Source: an uncultured Clostridia bacterium (lineage in GTDB: Bacteria > Bacillota > Clostridia > Lachnospirales > CAG-274). From it: DNA of 45,738 nucleotides. The translations under genes were made by a program, and so were the position numbers. A model generated the notes under the pieces. That model did not search any database and was not told where the DNA came from. It worked only from the letters and a program-made list of their open reading frames with translations. Within the stretch, counting starts at the first letter, position 1, and every line of letters begins with the position of its first letter. Of this stretch, positions 9,761-18,930 are shown piece by piece. The stretch lies in the NCBI GenBank assembly GCA_947585865.1, contig CANPXH010000018.1, forward strand, positions 1 to 45,738, given 5' to 3'.

Positions 9761-9767
9761 AATTGAC

Positions 9768-11078
9768 ATGATAAGAAAAAAAATATTTAATTATTTTTTA
9801 TATTGGATCTTAGTGATTCTTCCTATATATCAGGATTCTTTTTTATATAAATACTTTGGCAGTACAGGTAATTCTTTGCTTCCGGCATTTAGCTTGGTAT
9901 TTATATTTTTTTATATACTTTTGAATCAGAAAATTATTATAAATTCCTCTGTAATCTTTTTGTGCAAATTAGGGATATGGTTAACAATTGTAAGTTTTTT
10001 TGCCGTAGTTATATGGGCTATTTTAGGTAATAGTTTAAATTTGTATGGTGAGTTTCTTCCATACAAAGCAGTTAAAGTGTGTTTGTTGTATTTTTCTTAT
10101 CCGGCATATGTTTATTTGTTATTGTGTCAAATGAAAAAATTAAATTTAAGAGAAATTCTTTTTCCCTTTTTTGTTGTTTTAATTATACTGACAATAATAT
10201 GCTTAATTGAATTGCGCCAAATACCGTATGCATTAGAAAGTTTACATTTTTCAGGAGGTTTTCCCTATTATAGGGTAAGGCTCCTAACAAAAGAAGCCTC
10301 ATGGACAACCTTATTGATATATAACTATTTTGCGATTTCATTTATATATGCAGTACAATTTAACAAAAAAATAATAGGAATTTTATCAATACTATGCTTT
10401 GCTGTTTTGATTTTAACAACAGGATCAAAAGCAGTTATGTTTTCGATGATTTTAAGTGTAGGCCTATATTTCTTCATATCCATGGAAAGAATCAATAAAA
10501 AAACATTAATCAAATTATTCATAGCGCTAATTCTTGCTTTTTTGGTAATTCATAATATTTTACCAAAGTTTATTACTAATTTACAGACGGATATAAAGGA
10601 ATATACATCTTTTGCAACACGTTCATATACAATAATAATTGGTTTCATTATTGGCATAATATTTCCTACAGGTGTTGGCGGCGGTGTCTATTTAGGTGTG
10701 CTTCCAAGCTTTATGAACCGCTTTATTGACATACTGAATAAAAGCACTATACGTTTAAGCAGTAGTGAAATCATGCATTATATAAATAATACTGCATCAG
10801 ATACAGGACTAACTGCAAAATCAGGGATTCTACAATATAATATATATTGGGGTATTATAGGTAGTTTTGCACTTGGCCTCTTCTTTATAAATCTTAGCAA
10901 AAAAATAAATAGAAGTGAGTTAAAAACAAGAGATTTACTTAAGATTGTATACTGGTGTAATATTTTATTAATTTTAACATCTTTAAGCTTTTCTTATGAA
11001 TTCTGGCTGCTTATTGCCGTTGTTATATATATAGGTGATCATATGACCTTAAAAAATCATAATAGTGAAACTAATTAA
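9768..11078 (+). CDS. wzy: Polysaccharide polymerase, Wzy/O-antigen ligase-like membrane protein
   Basis: This 436-residue protein is almost entirely hydrophobic, with about 10 to 12 predicted membrane helices. A central extracellular-type loop at about residues 175-195 contains YYRVRLLTKEASWTTLLIYN, a motif arrangement seen in Wzy and O-antigen ligase-like proteins. A second long loop lies at about 290-360. In Wzx/Wzy-dependent systems this protein joins flipped repeat units outside the membrane; the flippase is present at 15094. I chose the ATG at 9768 because GGAAGG precedes it; a TTG 45 bases earlier would add a hydrophilic tail that belongs to the decayed upstream sequence. Confidence 0.8.
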   Translation: MIRKKIFNYFLYWILVILPIYQDSFLYKYFGSTGNSLLPAFSLVFIFFYILLNQKIIINSSVIFLCKLGIWLTIVSFFAVVIWAILGNSLNLYGEFLPYKAVKVCLLYFSYPAYVYLLLCQMKKLNLREILFPFFVVLIILTIICLIELRQIPYALESLHFSGGFPYYRVRLLTKEASWTTLLIYNYFAISFIYAVQFNKKIIGILSILCFAVLILTTGSKAVMFSMILSVGLYFFISMERINKKTLIKLFIALILAFLVIHNILPKFITNLQTDIKEYTSFATRSYTIIIGFIIGIIFPTGVGGGVYLGVLPSFMNRFIDILNKSTIRLSSSEIMHYINNTASDTGLTAKSGILQYNIYWGIIGSFALGLFFINLSKKINRSELKTRDLLKIVYWCNILLILTSLSFSYEFWLLIAVVIYIGDHMTLKNHNSETN

Positions 11079-11119
11079 ATAAATTTACAGCAAAATTAAC
11101 AGGGTTTGTGAGGTTTAAA

Positions 11120-12253
11120 ATGGATAAGACAAGAATAAAAAAGTTTAAAAAAATTGCTAATTATCTAGAACCGCTAATCAGGTTGTATATATACCCCCTT
11201 TCATTTATTTCAGGAATAAATGAATTATGTGAAAAGGCAATATTAAATTCTGTAATAAGAACTTTTTCAAAACACAGCAAAGAAGCTTATATCAGATATA
11301 CCAGATTGCCTAAAATAACAGATAATGAATCAAATACAGATTCGATATGTAAATCCTTTGATGATTTTGCTATTGTACTGCAAGGACCGATCCTTTATGA
11401 AGATAACTTTACTTCAGATACTTTAAAACTATATATTCATAACTTTCCTCATGCAAAGCTTATTGTGTCTACATGGAAAGGTGTAAAAGAGGAATTTAAG
11501 ATTTTTTGTAAAAAATCAGGTGTTTTTTTAATAGAAAATGACATGCCGATACATAGCGGTCCGGGCAACATTAATTATCAGTTGGTTTCATCTGCTGCAG
11601 GTGTAAATATGGCAAAAACATTGGGTTGCAAATATACAGTTAAATCACGTACCGATCAAAGAATATATGCCGCAGATGCAATGGTATATTTTAAGAATAT
11701 ATTAAAAACCTTTAAAGTAGAAAATTCAGGTGTTCAGAATTGCTCAGGACGTATTATTTTTATTAGCTATGGTAAATCATTCTTAAAACGTCCTTTCTGT
11801 TTATGTGATTTTTTGACGTCGGGATATACAGAAGATATAGAAAGATTATATAATTTACCTTTAGATACAGTACGAGAAGATGATTATCATATAAAACATA
11901 TCAAGCAAGAGGAAATATTCAATGTAGCATTTGCAAAAAAAATAGAGCCTTTTGATAATATTTCTCCATATGACTGCTTTGACAATTTTAACAAACTGTA
12001 TTATGAATGTATGTGCGCAGAAGAATATATAGTTTATAATTATTACAACTCTTATTGTGAGAAAATTGACAGCCATTCTGATTTATTAAAGGCTTATAAT
12101 TTGTTTTTAAAAACTAAAGCTGTAATAATCGATGATAATCAGTTGATGCTTTACTGGCCTAAATATCGTCTTTATTCCGGCAAGCAGGAAACAGAATACG
12201 ACTTTGCAGGAAAATTGACTTTTAAAAAATGGCTTGATATATATAATTCCTAA
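11120..12253 (+). CDS. WavE-like polysaccharide synthesis protein
   Basis: About 377 residues. The region near residues 85-200 resembles the WavE lipopolysaccharide synthesis family: FAIVLQGPILYEDNFTSDTL, then NFPHAKLIVSTWKG and a later KSRTDQRIYA with the Arg-Thr-Asp triplet usual in glycosyltransferase-like folds. The family is thought to act as sugar or sugar-phosphate transferase, without a proven activity I can cite. The ATG at 11120 follows GAGGT by five bases; the GTG 12 bases upstream has no such signal. It sits seven bases before the second pyruvyl transferase gene. Confidence 0.7.
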   Translation: MDKTRIKKFKKIANYLEPLIRLYIYPLSFISGINELCEKAILNSVIRTFSKHSKEAYIRYTRLPKITDNESNTDSICKSFDDFAIVLQGPILYEDNFTSDTLKLYIHNFPHAKLIVSTWKGVKEEFKIFCKKSGVFLIENDMPIHSGPGNINYQLVSSAAGVNMAKTLGCKYTVKSRTDQRIYAADAMVYFKNILKTFKVENSGVQNCSGRIIFISYGKSFLKRPFCLCDFLTSGYTEDIERLYNLPLDTVREDDYHIKHIKQEEIFNVAFAKKIEPFDNISPYDCFDNFNKLYYECMCAEEYIVYNYYNSYCEKIDSHSDLLKAYNLFLKTKAVIIDDNQLMLYWPKYRLYSGKQETEYDFAGKLTFKKWLDIYNS

Positions 12254-12259
12254 AGGACG

Positions 12260-13363
12260 ATGAAGATAATGAAGGTAGGACTTTTAACTATAACAAATGG
12301 TTTGAGTTTTGGAAACAGATTGCAAAATTACGCTACACAAAAAGCGTTATCAGATTTAGGATATGATGTTGAAACATTGGATAGCCGATTTGAAAAAGGA
12401 AATAACTTTAAAAGATTTTTTAAATTGTTGATATTGAAATTATTACCATTTAGTATTTTAAAAAAAATCAACAAAACAGAACTTCAAAGATGGCTGACGT
12501 TTTATCTCTGGGACAAAAAATTTATCCATTATTCTGATTTTTCTTTTGATCCTACAAAAAAAATCCCTTTATCCAAACTAAAAAGCTATGACTATTTTAT
12601 TGTAGGTAGTGACCAGATATGGAATCCGAAATTTTCATCAAATACAGGTTTTGAATTACTTTCTTTTGCAGAAAAGAAAAAGAGGATATCATTAGCATCA
12701 AGCATAGGCGTCAATGACCTGAGCAAAGAATATATTGATATGTACAAAGAGGAATGGCTTAAATTCAAAGCTTTATCGGTAAGAGAAGAAAGTGCAGCAG
12801 AACTTATATATAAAATTACAGGAAGAAATGCCGAGGTTTTGATAGACCCTACGCTTATGCTTTCAAGAAAAGAATGGCTGCAATTTGCAAAAAAACCTGA
12901 ACATTTTAATACGGGTGGCTATATACTTGAATTTTTCTTGACAGATGTCGATAGTACAACAAGAGAAAAAATCAAACTGTTTGCCGAGAAAAAATCACTT
13001 AATATTTTGAGTCTTGATCGATCATACAGTAGATTTGAGAAAATCAGTCCATGCGAATTTATCTACATTATTGCAAACGCAGACATGGTTTTTACAGATT
13101 CGTTCCACTGTACTGTTTTTTCGCTTATATTCGGTAAACCTTTGACAGTTTATGACAGATTTGATGCAGATAAGGTCAATTCTCGATTACATACATTATT
13201 AAAGTTGGTGAATAAATCTCAATTTTGGGTTGGGAAAAATAATTTTGATGATATTGTAACACAAAACTATAACGAAGGCAGTTATGAAATAGAAGATATT
13301 ATAGTTGAACAAAGGAACAAGTTTAATAAATTTATCACAAGTAATATTACTGCTTATGATTAA
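12260..13363 (+). CDS. Polysaccharide pyruvyl transferase family protein (second copy)
   Basis: This 367-residue protein has the same motif set as the copy at 5696: VGLLTITNGLSFGNRLQNYA at the N-terminus, FIVGSDQIW, VLIDPTLML and FTDSFHCTVFSLIFGKP. Note NRLQNYA where the first copy has SALQALA. Two starts are possible: the ATG at 12260 is only two bases from AAAGGA, whereas the ATG at 12269 is at a longer distance; I keep the first with reservation. It is followed by the TPP-domain-like gene and then by the second FrhB-like gene. Confidence 0.87.
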   Translation: MKIMKVGLLTITNGLSFGNRLQNYATQKALSDLGYDVETLDSRFEKGNNFKRFFKLLILKLLPFSILKKINKTELQRWLTFYLWDKKFIHYSDFSFDPTKKIPLSKLKSYDYFIVGSDQIWNPKFSSNTGFELLSFAEKKKRISLASSIGVNDLSKEYIDMYKEEWLKFKALSVREESAAELIYKITGRNAEVLIDPTLMLSRKEWLQFAKKPEHFNTGGYILEFFLTDVDSTTREKIKLFAEKKSLNILSLDRSYSRFEKISPCEFIYIIANADMVFTDSFHCTVFSLIFGKPLTVYDRFDADKVNSRLHTLLKLVNKSQFWVGKNNFDDIVTQNYNEGSYEIEDIIVEQRNKFNKFITSNITAYD

Positions 13364-13380
13364 AAGAAGGGTGTTTTACC

Positions 13381-13851
13381 ATGATAAAATATCTTTGTAA
13401 TGTACTTGCAAAACATGATATATCCAATTTTATAGTCAGCAATGAATTGAAAAATTTTTTTGAGAGCAAAACAGGAATAAAAACAGCTGAATATATATCA
13501 GATACTAGAACATTGACGTTTTACGCTTTAGGAAAAGCTCAGCTGTCAAATAAACCGTGCGTTATTTTTATTGATGAATATGAACTCCCAAATTGTTATA
13601 CAGGACTTATGGAGGCAAAATTTCAGAAGATACCGCTAATTGTGGTTATGATTTGCTGTTATAAAACAGAGTTCGACAGTTCTTCAATAAAAGAAGCAAT
13701 AATAAGAGAATACTCTATATTATCAAAAGATAATATAACCTTCAATTGTTTTATGTGCAATGGTCCTATTTTATTGAAACTACATTTATCTGAGCTTAAT
13801 GCGGCAGAAAATACAAAAGACCTGATACTGAAAACCGATAAAACAATTTGA
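13381..13851 (+). CDS. Stand-alone Pyr-domain-like protein of thiamine diphosphate enzyme fold
   Basis: This 156-residue protein resembles the N-terminal pyrimidine-binding domain of thiamine diphosphate enzymes such as MenD or acetolactate synthase. Visible parallels are LAKHDISNFIVS (compare the opening FIVSPG-type motif), TLTFYALGKAQLSNKPCVIF, and GLMEAKFQKIPLIVVMI. In active enzymes the segment before the ALG motif carries a conserved cofactor-activating Glu; here that region reads YISDTRT, so the Glu seems missing. No PP domain gene follows. It sits between the pyruvyl transferase and FrhB-like genes. Homology is inferred by eye and the role is unknown. Confidence 0.55.
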   Translation: MIKYLCNVLAKHDISNFIVSNELKNFFESKTGIKTAEYISDTRTLTFYALGKAQLSNKPCVIFIDEYELPNCYTGLMEAKFQKIPLIVVMICCYKTEFDSSSIKEAIIREYSILSKDNITFNCFMCNGPILLKLHLSELNAAENTKDLILKTDKTI

Positions 13852-13883
13852 TACCTATATTGTAAACTAAACTTTAAGGACTG

Positions 13884-15089
13884 ATGAGAATGGGTTATGA
13901 GTTGTTGAGTAATAGCAAAGATATTGATTATGAATTATGTACGGGATGTGGTGCCTGTTATTTTCGCTGTCCCCAAAATGCAATAAAAATGATTAAGAAT
14001 CCATTTGGATTTTATTATCCATTTGTTGACAATGATAGATGCACAAAATGTGGTTTGTGTGAAAGTATATGCAGAAATATTCATAACAGCAGTTTGCATT
14101 CACCTATTGATGTTTACTCTGCATGGTCTAAAAACGAACAACAGCATATATGGTCAACTTCAGGCGGAGTAGCATCAACAATTTATAAAAAAATGTTTGC
14201 CAAAGGATGGAAAATATATGGAGCAAAAATTGTAGATTTACATAATGAGTTTAGGATTGTTGAAGCTAAATATGAAAAAGATATTGAATTGTTTTCAGGC
14301 TCAAAGTACTTTCAGATACCATCATTTAATTCGCTTGTTGAAATAGGTAATGCATTAAAAAATGGTATGTCGGTATTGTTCATAGGTACTCCCTGTCAGA
14401 CTGATGCCGTTAAAAAGATTTATGAAAAAAAAGATAATTTATATCTGATTGATCTTGTATGTCATGGTGTACCGTCTCTTCAGTTTCTTAAAGATGAACT
14501 TAGAGTAATCGGAGAAAATAATTTTTCTTCCTTATATAATATAAGATTTCGTGAAAAAGGAACAGATATTAGATTTATATTTAAGGATGGAACCAATGCA
14601 TCGATATCTAAAAATCGAAGCTTTTACAAACGGGGGTTTGATATATCCTTAACATGCAGACACTCTTGCTGTAAGTGTAAATATGCATGTGTAAAACGTG
14701 TTGGAGATATAAGTTTAGGCGATTTTTGGGGCATTGAGGATAAAAATAAGGATAAATACGTCGGAATTCAAAGCGGTATAAATCTGGTCATGGTAAATAC
14801 CGAAAAAGGAATATTGCTTTGGGATGCTATAAAAGATAATTTTGTTTATGAAATTCATAGCATAGATGAAGCAACATTAAAAAATCCACAACTTAACTAT
14901 GCTGTAGGAAATAGTGAAAGCAGAAAAGTCTTTTTTTCCCAATATGAAAGAAAAGGATTTATAAATGCAATAATTACTGCAGCTTGTGCAAATAAAAAAT
15001 TTCCTGAAAATTATGTAATAATATTCAAATATATTGTTAAGTTGTTTTTACTCAAATCTATTAAAAGAGTTGATAGCCATAAGGGGTAA
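13884..15089 (+). CDS. Ferredoxin/FrhB-like protein of polysaccharide locus (second copy)
   Basis: The 401-residue protein carries two 4Fe-4S motifs near the N-terminus (CTGCGACYFRCP and CTKCGLCESIC). The FrhB-type fold follows with STSGGVASTIYKKM, FIGTPCQTDAVKKIY, IDLVCHGVPSLQF and CCKCKYACVKRVGDISLGDF. These cysteines and the GDFWG ending match canonical members better than the copy at 6883. It is expected to shuttle electrons through flavin and iron-sulfur centres. AAGGA precedes the ATG at 13884; the ATG two codons later is an alternative. The flippase gene begins four bases after its stop. Confidence 0.86.
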   Translation: MRMGYELLSNSKDIDYELCTGCGACYFRCPQNAIKMIKNPFGFYYPFVDNDRCTKCGLCESICRNIHNSSLHSPIDVYSAWSKNEQQHIWSTSGGVASTIYKKMFAKGWKIYGAKIVDLHNEFRIVEAKYEKDIELFSGSKYFQIPSFNSLVEIGNALKNGMSVLFIGTPCQTDAVKKIYEKKDNLYLIDLVCHGVPSLQFLKDELRVIGENNFSSLYNIRFREKGTDIRFIFKDGTNASISKNRSFYKRGFDISLTCRHSCCKCKYACVKRVGDISLGDFWGIEDKNKDKYVGIQSGINLVMVNTEKGILLWDAIKDNFVYEIHSIDEATLKNPQLNYAVGNSESRKVFFSQYERKGFINAIITAACANKKFPENYVIIFKYIVKLFLLKSIKRVDSHKG

Positions 15090-15093
15090 TAGT

Positions 15094-16539
15094 ATGAGAA
15101 TCCTTTTAAGAAATTTATATCACGAATATACACAATTAAATGTTGTAAAAAAGTCAATGATTTGGTTTATGCTATGCAGCTTTATTCAAAAGTGTATTTC
15201 CGTTATTTCAACACCTATTTTTACAAGGCTTCTTACAGAAACAGAATTCGGACAATATAGCCTCTATATGTCATGGTATCAGATCATTTCTATTTTTGCA
15301 GTACTAAAACTTGACTGCGGTGTATTCAATAAGGGATTGTCAAGGTATAGCGATAAAGATGATTTTACAGCTACGATTCAAACTTTGGTTACCTGTACGA
15401 CAACGATAACCTTAATAATATATTTAATTTTTAGGAAATATATAAATGCTTTTACAGAATTAAGCACCTTGGTTACGGTAGGAATTTTTATTCAGATATA
15501 TTTTCAGGCAGCTATGTCATTTTGGATAATAAGAGAACGATATGACTATAAATATAAGACCGTTGTAAAAAGCACAATTGTATTGGCATTACTGAATCTA
15601 TTCCTTGGAGTAATTTTTGTCTTACTGGCAAGAGATAAAGGTACAGCAAGAATAGTATCTTGCATTTTAGCTTACGTTATAGTTGGCTGTTTTATGTATA
15701 TTTTAAATTATACAAGAGCCAATAAAAAATATGATTCTGAAAAAGCTGGATTTGCACTTAAATTTAATTTACCTTTAATTCCTCATTATTTATCTACATA
15801 TATTCTTGAACAGTCAGATCGAATAATGATTCAAAAAATAATTGGTACTGCTGCCGTAGGTCTTTACAATGTAGCATACAATGCAGGAATGGTTATGAAA
15901 CTTATTTCAGAAAGCATAAATAGTGCTTTGATTCCATGGCAATACAGAAAATTGGAAAGCCGGGATTATAACGAAATAGACAATGTATTATCGCAGATGA
16001 TGTATATAATAACAGCATGCTTGGTGCTTTTTATGTTTTTAGCTCCTGAATGTATGTCTTTATTGGCAAGCCGCAATTACTATGAAGCTGTTTATGTGAT
16101 CCCACCTGTTTCTGCAAGTATATTGTTTCTTTTTGTGTATGGTATGTATGGAAATGCTGAATTTTTTTTTGATAAGAATAAATTTGTAATGATTATATCT
16201 GCAACTGGTGCAATTTTGAATATAACATTGAATTATGTTTTTATTAAAAAAAACGGGTATATTGCTGCGGGTTATACGACCTTTGTCTGTTATATGCTTT
16301 TTGCATACGGTCATTTAGTTTTTATAAATAAGGTAAGTATGAAAAAAACAGAATATAGAATATTTTCTTTTAAACCGCTTTTTATATGTTCTTTAATTCT
16401 AACAGTCAGTTGTATTTTACTAAGCATTTTATATGCACATATAATAATACGATATTTAATTTTTTCTGTTTTGCTTATAATGTCAATTGAAAAAAAAGAT
16501 ACCGTTATAAAAATCATTAAAAAAATTAAAAAAATATAA
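15094..16539 (+). CDS. wzx: Polysaccharide flippase (Wzx-like)
   Basis: About 481 residues with roughly 12 to 14 hydrophobic helices, matching oligosaccharide flippases of the MATE/MVF superfamily. The N-terminus has ISTPIFTRLLTETEFGQYSL and a further helix pair. The middle holds FNLPLIPHYLSTYILEQSDR followed by IMIQKIIGTAAVGLYNVAY, the characteristic central motif of polysaccharide biosynthesis transporters. It would flip undecaprenyl-linked repeat units across the membrane. The ATG at 15094 follows AAGGGG at seven bases; upstream in-frame codons overlap the preceding gene and lack such a site. Confidence 0.9.
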   Translation: MRILLRNLYHEYTQLNVVKKSMIWFMLCSFIQKCISVISTPIFTRLLTETEFGQYSLYMSWYQIISIFAVLKLDCGVFNKGLSRYSDKDDFTATIQTLVTCTTTITLIIYLIFRKYINAFTELSTLVTVGIFIQIYFQAAMSFWIIRERYDYKYKTVVKSTIVLALLNLFLGVIFVLLARDKGTARIVSCILAYVIVGCFMYILNYTRANKKYDSEKAGFALKFNLPLIPHYLSTYILEQSDRIMIQKIIGTAAVGLYNVAYNAGMVMKLISESINSALIPWQYRKLESRDYNEIDNVLSQMMYIITACLVLFMFLAPECMSLLASRNYYEAVYVIPPVSASILFLFVYGMYGNAEFFFDKNKFVMIISATGAILNITLNYVFIKKNGYIAAGYTTFVCYMLFAYGHLVFINKVSMKKTEYRIFSFKPLFICSLILTVSCILLSILYAHIIIRYLIFSVLLIMSIEKKDTVIKIIKKIKKI

Positions 16540-16789
16540 AGTATTTTGTCTGATGATTAATAAATATTTAACAGAAAATATTATGAAAATATATTTTGTA
16601 TAATTTAAAATCTTTTTTATGTTTTGTTTAAATAAATACGTTATATTAAAATTATGTATATAAATAGATGAAATTTTTAATGGAATAGTTGGACATTGTT
16701 GTTATCTTCTGTAAAACAATATCTGGATTTTAAGTTCAAGCTGTGTTTATGCAGGATCAAAGACGCCAATTACAGAAAGTTACGAACTC

Positions 16790-17125
16790 TTGCCAGATAT
16801 ATGTAAGGATAAACAGTATCTCATAACAAATGAATATGCTTTGAAAAGACACGGTAAGAAAATATGTTTATCGATTCAAGATGCAACAACCGGCTTGACT
16901 CCAAAAACATACCTGGTGGACGATTCATCAAGTATTGCTCATATGCTGAATAATTATCAAATAAAATACAACCGTCTTTATGATAGGGTATTTGATAACA
17001 GAAAAGCAGAGAAAATTTGCAGGGGATATTCCTTGAAATATGCGCCAACACAATACGGGATTCGGAACTGTTTGAATGAATTCATAACAGGTCAGCGTAA
17101 TTTTCACAAGATTTCATGGAAGTGA
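16790..17125 (+). CDS. Hypothetical protein, possibly a gene fragment
   Basis: A 111-residue open frame lies alone in the 763-base gap between the flippase and the next gene. The frame is open about 60 bases further upstream (VYAGSKTPITESYELLPD) without an ATG or ribosome binding site near the listed start. An overlapping frame upstream reads CRIKDANYRKLRTLARYM and stops. Notable stretches are ALKRHGKKICLSIQDATTGL and RVFDNRKAEKICRGYSLKYA. The composition is protein-like and less AT-rich than its surroundings. I do not recognise the family; it looks like the surviving C-terminal part of a larger gene. The rest of the gap (16540-16789 and 17126-17302) shows nothing I can name. Confidence 0.35.
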   Translation: MPDICKDKQYLITNEYALKRHGKKICLSIQDATTGLTPKTYLVDDSSSIAHMLNNYQIKYNRLYDRVFDNRKAEKICRGYSLKYAPTQYGIRNCLNEFITGQRNFHKISWK

Positions 17126-17302
17126 GAAGCTTTTGCAGATAGATTAACTAAAGAAAAAACGCCTTTTAGGGAAATTACGACTTTTAAAGAAAAGGTCAAA
17201 TATTTAGCATACAGACACATATTCTGTTATAAATTACAAATTAAAATACAAAAACATTGATAAATAAACACAACTTAAGTAAATAAAGAATGGAGTAAAA
17301 TT

Positions 17303-18037
17303 ATGAAAGTTCATTTAGTTATGCCAATGGGAGGAGCCGGTTCCAGATTTTATAAAAATGGGTATATTATGCCCAAGCCGCTTATTGAAATAAAGGAAAA
17401 GCCTTTTTTTTACTGGTCTGTCCTTTCAATAAAGAAATTCGTCGAAATTGAGGATACTACATTTACTGTTTTGAAACAGCATATTGATGAATTTAAAATA
17501 GACAGAGTCATTAAGTCCTTCTTTTCGGACGCTAAAATAGTTATACTTCCGGAAATTTTACCGGGACCTGTCTTTACTTCTATGGAAAGCATTAAAACTA
17601 TTTCCGATGATCTGCCGATCATATTTAATGATTGCGACCACATGTTTAAATGCAGTTCGCTTTACAGTGAATTACAAAATAATGAATTCAATGAGGCCGG
17701 CGCACTTTTGACTTTTAAATCAAATCTGCCCCAATATAGTTATGTAAAATATGATGAAAATAACAATATAACAGGAACTATTGAAAAAAAGGTTGTAAGC
17801 AGTCATGCTATCTGTGGTGCATATATATTTAAAAACGCAAAAATATTTGAAAAATTTGCACAACAGTATATACAAGTTTGTCCATATAATGAATGTTTTA
17901 TGAGTGGTATTTATAATGTAATATGCGATAATGGGCTTAAAGTTAAAGAGTTTCCATTGGATTTCCATGTAGAATATGGTACGCCCGAAGAATACGAAAT
18001 TGCGAAAAATTCCTTATATTTTAAGGAATTAATGTAA
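17303..18037 (+). CDS. Sugar/alcohol-phosphate nucleotidyltransferase
   Basis: This 244-residue protein has the GT-A-like nucleotidyltransferase fold. The N-terminal nucleotide loop is LVMPMGGAGSRFYKNGYIMP, followed by KPLIEIKEKPFFYW. The metal-binding motif is IIFNDCDHMF near residue 115. The product ends with FHVEYGTPEEYEIAKN, typical of cytidylyl- or uridylyltransferases acting on small phosphorylated substrates. GGAG sits before the ATG. It opens a four-gene block with a kinase, a degenerate homologue and a HAD phosphatase, so it may activate a phosphorylated glycan substituent. The layout recalls LicC/LicA phosphocholine activation, but the substrate is not shown by sequence. Confidence 0.82.
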   Translation: MKVHLVMPMGGAGSRFYKNGYIMPKPLIEIKEKPFFYWSVLSIKKFVEIEDTTFTVLKQHIDEFKIDRVIKSFFSDAKIVILPEILPGPVFTSMESIKTISDDLPIIFNDCDHMFKCSSLYSELQNNEFNEAGALLTFKSNLPQYSYVKYDENNNITGTIEKKVVSSHAICGAYIFKNAKIFEKFAQQYIQVCPYNECFMSGIYNVICDNGLKVKEFPLDFHVEYGTPEEYEIAKNSLYFKELM

Positions 18038-18062
18038 AATACACAAATTGGAGGAATTAAAA

Positions 18063-18899
18063 ATGCACGTAAGAGATTTGGGAGGGCATTCCGGATGTAA
18101 AATTGTATTGTGCGAACTACCTGATGAAAATGTATTTGTAAGAAAAATTTCCAGCAGTATTGATTATAACAAACGGCTTGAAATACAGGCTGAAAAGCAA
18201 AAAAAATTTAAAAGCGAATATATAAAGACGCCTGAAATCCTCAATTCGGGAATGACCGATGATTCGCTATTTTATTTTGATATGGAATATATCAGGGGAA
18301 TCACTCTTGCAGAATATATGAATACCATAGAAATAGGCAAGGTACGAGAATTCGCAGAATTGATCGCAAATAACGCAATTTCAACAGAGACAAAAAATTC
18401 TTCTGATAGTGTAAAAATTTTTTCTAATAAAATACAATCATTAAAAAATACACTTGCTTCGGTAAATAACGATATAATCAAAACAGCCTTAGAAGTACTG
18501 GACAAGCATAATTGGAGCATGTTTGCAAAAACAGCATGTCATGGGGATCTTACTCTTGAAAATATTATTGTGAAAAACGACCAGCTTTATTTTATAGATT
18601 TTTTAGATTCTTTTTATGACAGTTGGCTTATGGACATAGGTGCTATTTTGCAAGATATTCAAACCATGTGGGCATATCGCTTCCAAGATGAAGTAAATAT
18701 AAATACAATTATTAGACTTATAGTTTTTAGAGATATTCTTATGGATAAGATAAAACCGGTCTTAGGAACTTCATTAAATGAAGTATATTACGCATTATTA
18801 TTAAAATTAGTTCGCATTTATCCTTATACAAACGACGAAAAAACACGTCTTTTTTTGAACAATAAAATACTATCTGTATTATCTATTATAGCTCACTAA
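18063..18899 (+). CDS. APH-family small-molecule kinase
   Basis: This 278-residue protein belongs to the aminoglycoside/choline kinase-like phosphotransferase family. The catalytic motif CHGDLTLENIIVKND (Brenner motif, near residue 162) and the metal-binding YFIDFLDSFYDSW are both present. FYFDMEYIRGITLAEYM is the usual hinge region. The ATG at 18063 follows GGAGGA; an upstream TTG at 18048 overlaps the ribosome binding site and is unlikely. Given its place between two nucleotidyltransferase-like genes it probably phosphorylates a sugar or amino alcohol used to decorate the polysaccharide rather than an antibiotic. That role is inferred from context. Confidence 0.82.
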   Translation: MHVRDLGGHSGCKIVLCELPDENVFVRKISSSIDYNKRLEIQAEKQKKFKSEYIKTPEILNSGMTDDSLFYFDMEYIRGITLAEYMNTIEIGKVREFAELIANNAISTETKNSSDSVKIFSNKIQSLKNTLASVNNDIIKTALEVLDKHNWSMFAKTACHGDLTLENIIVKNDQLYFIDFLDSFYDSWLMDIGAILQDIQTMWAYRFQDEVNINTIIRLIVFRDILMDKIKPVLGTSLNEVYYALLLKLVRIYPYTNDEKTRLFLNNKILSVLSIIAH

Positions 18900-18930
18900 T
18901 AGCTTTAGATCAAGGTGGAGGTACATAATA

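Noticed and set aside
18063..18899. Aminoglycoside resistance gene
   Set aside because: Only general APH-fold motifs are present, and the setting among nucleotidyltransferases points to a biosynthetic kinase.
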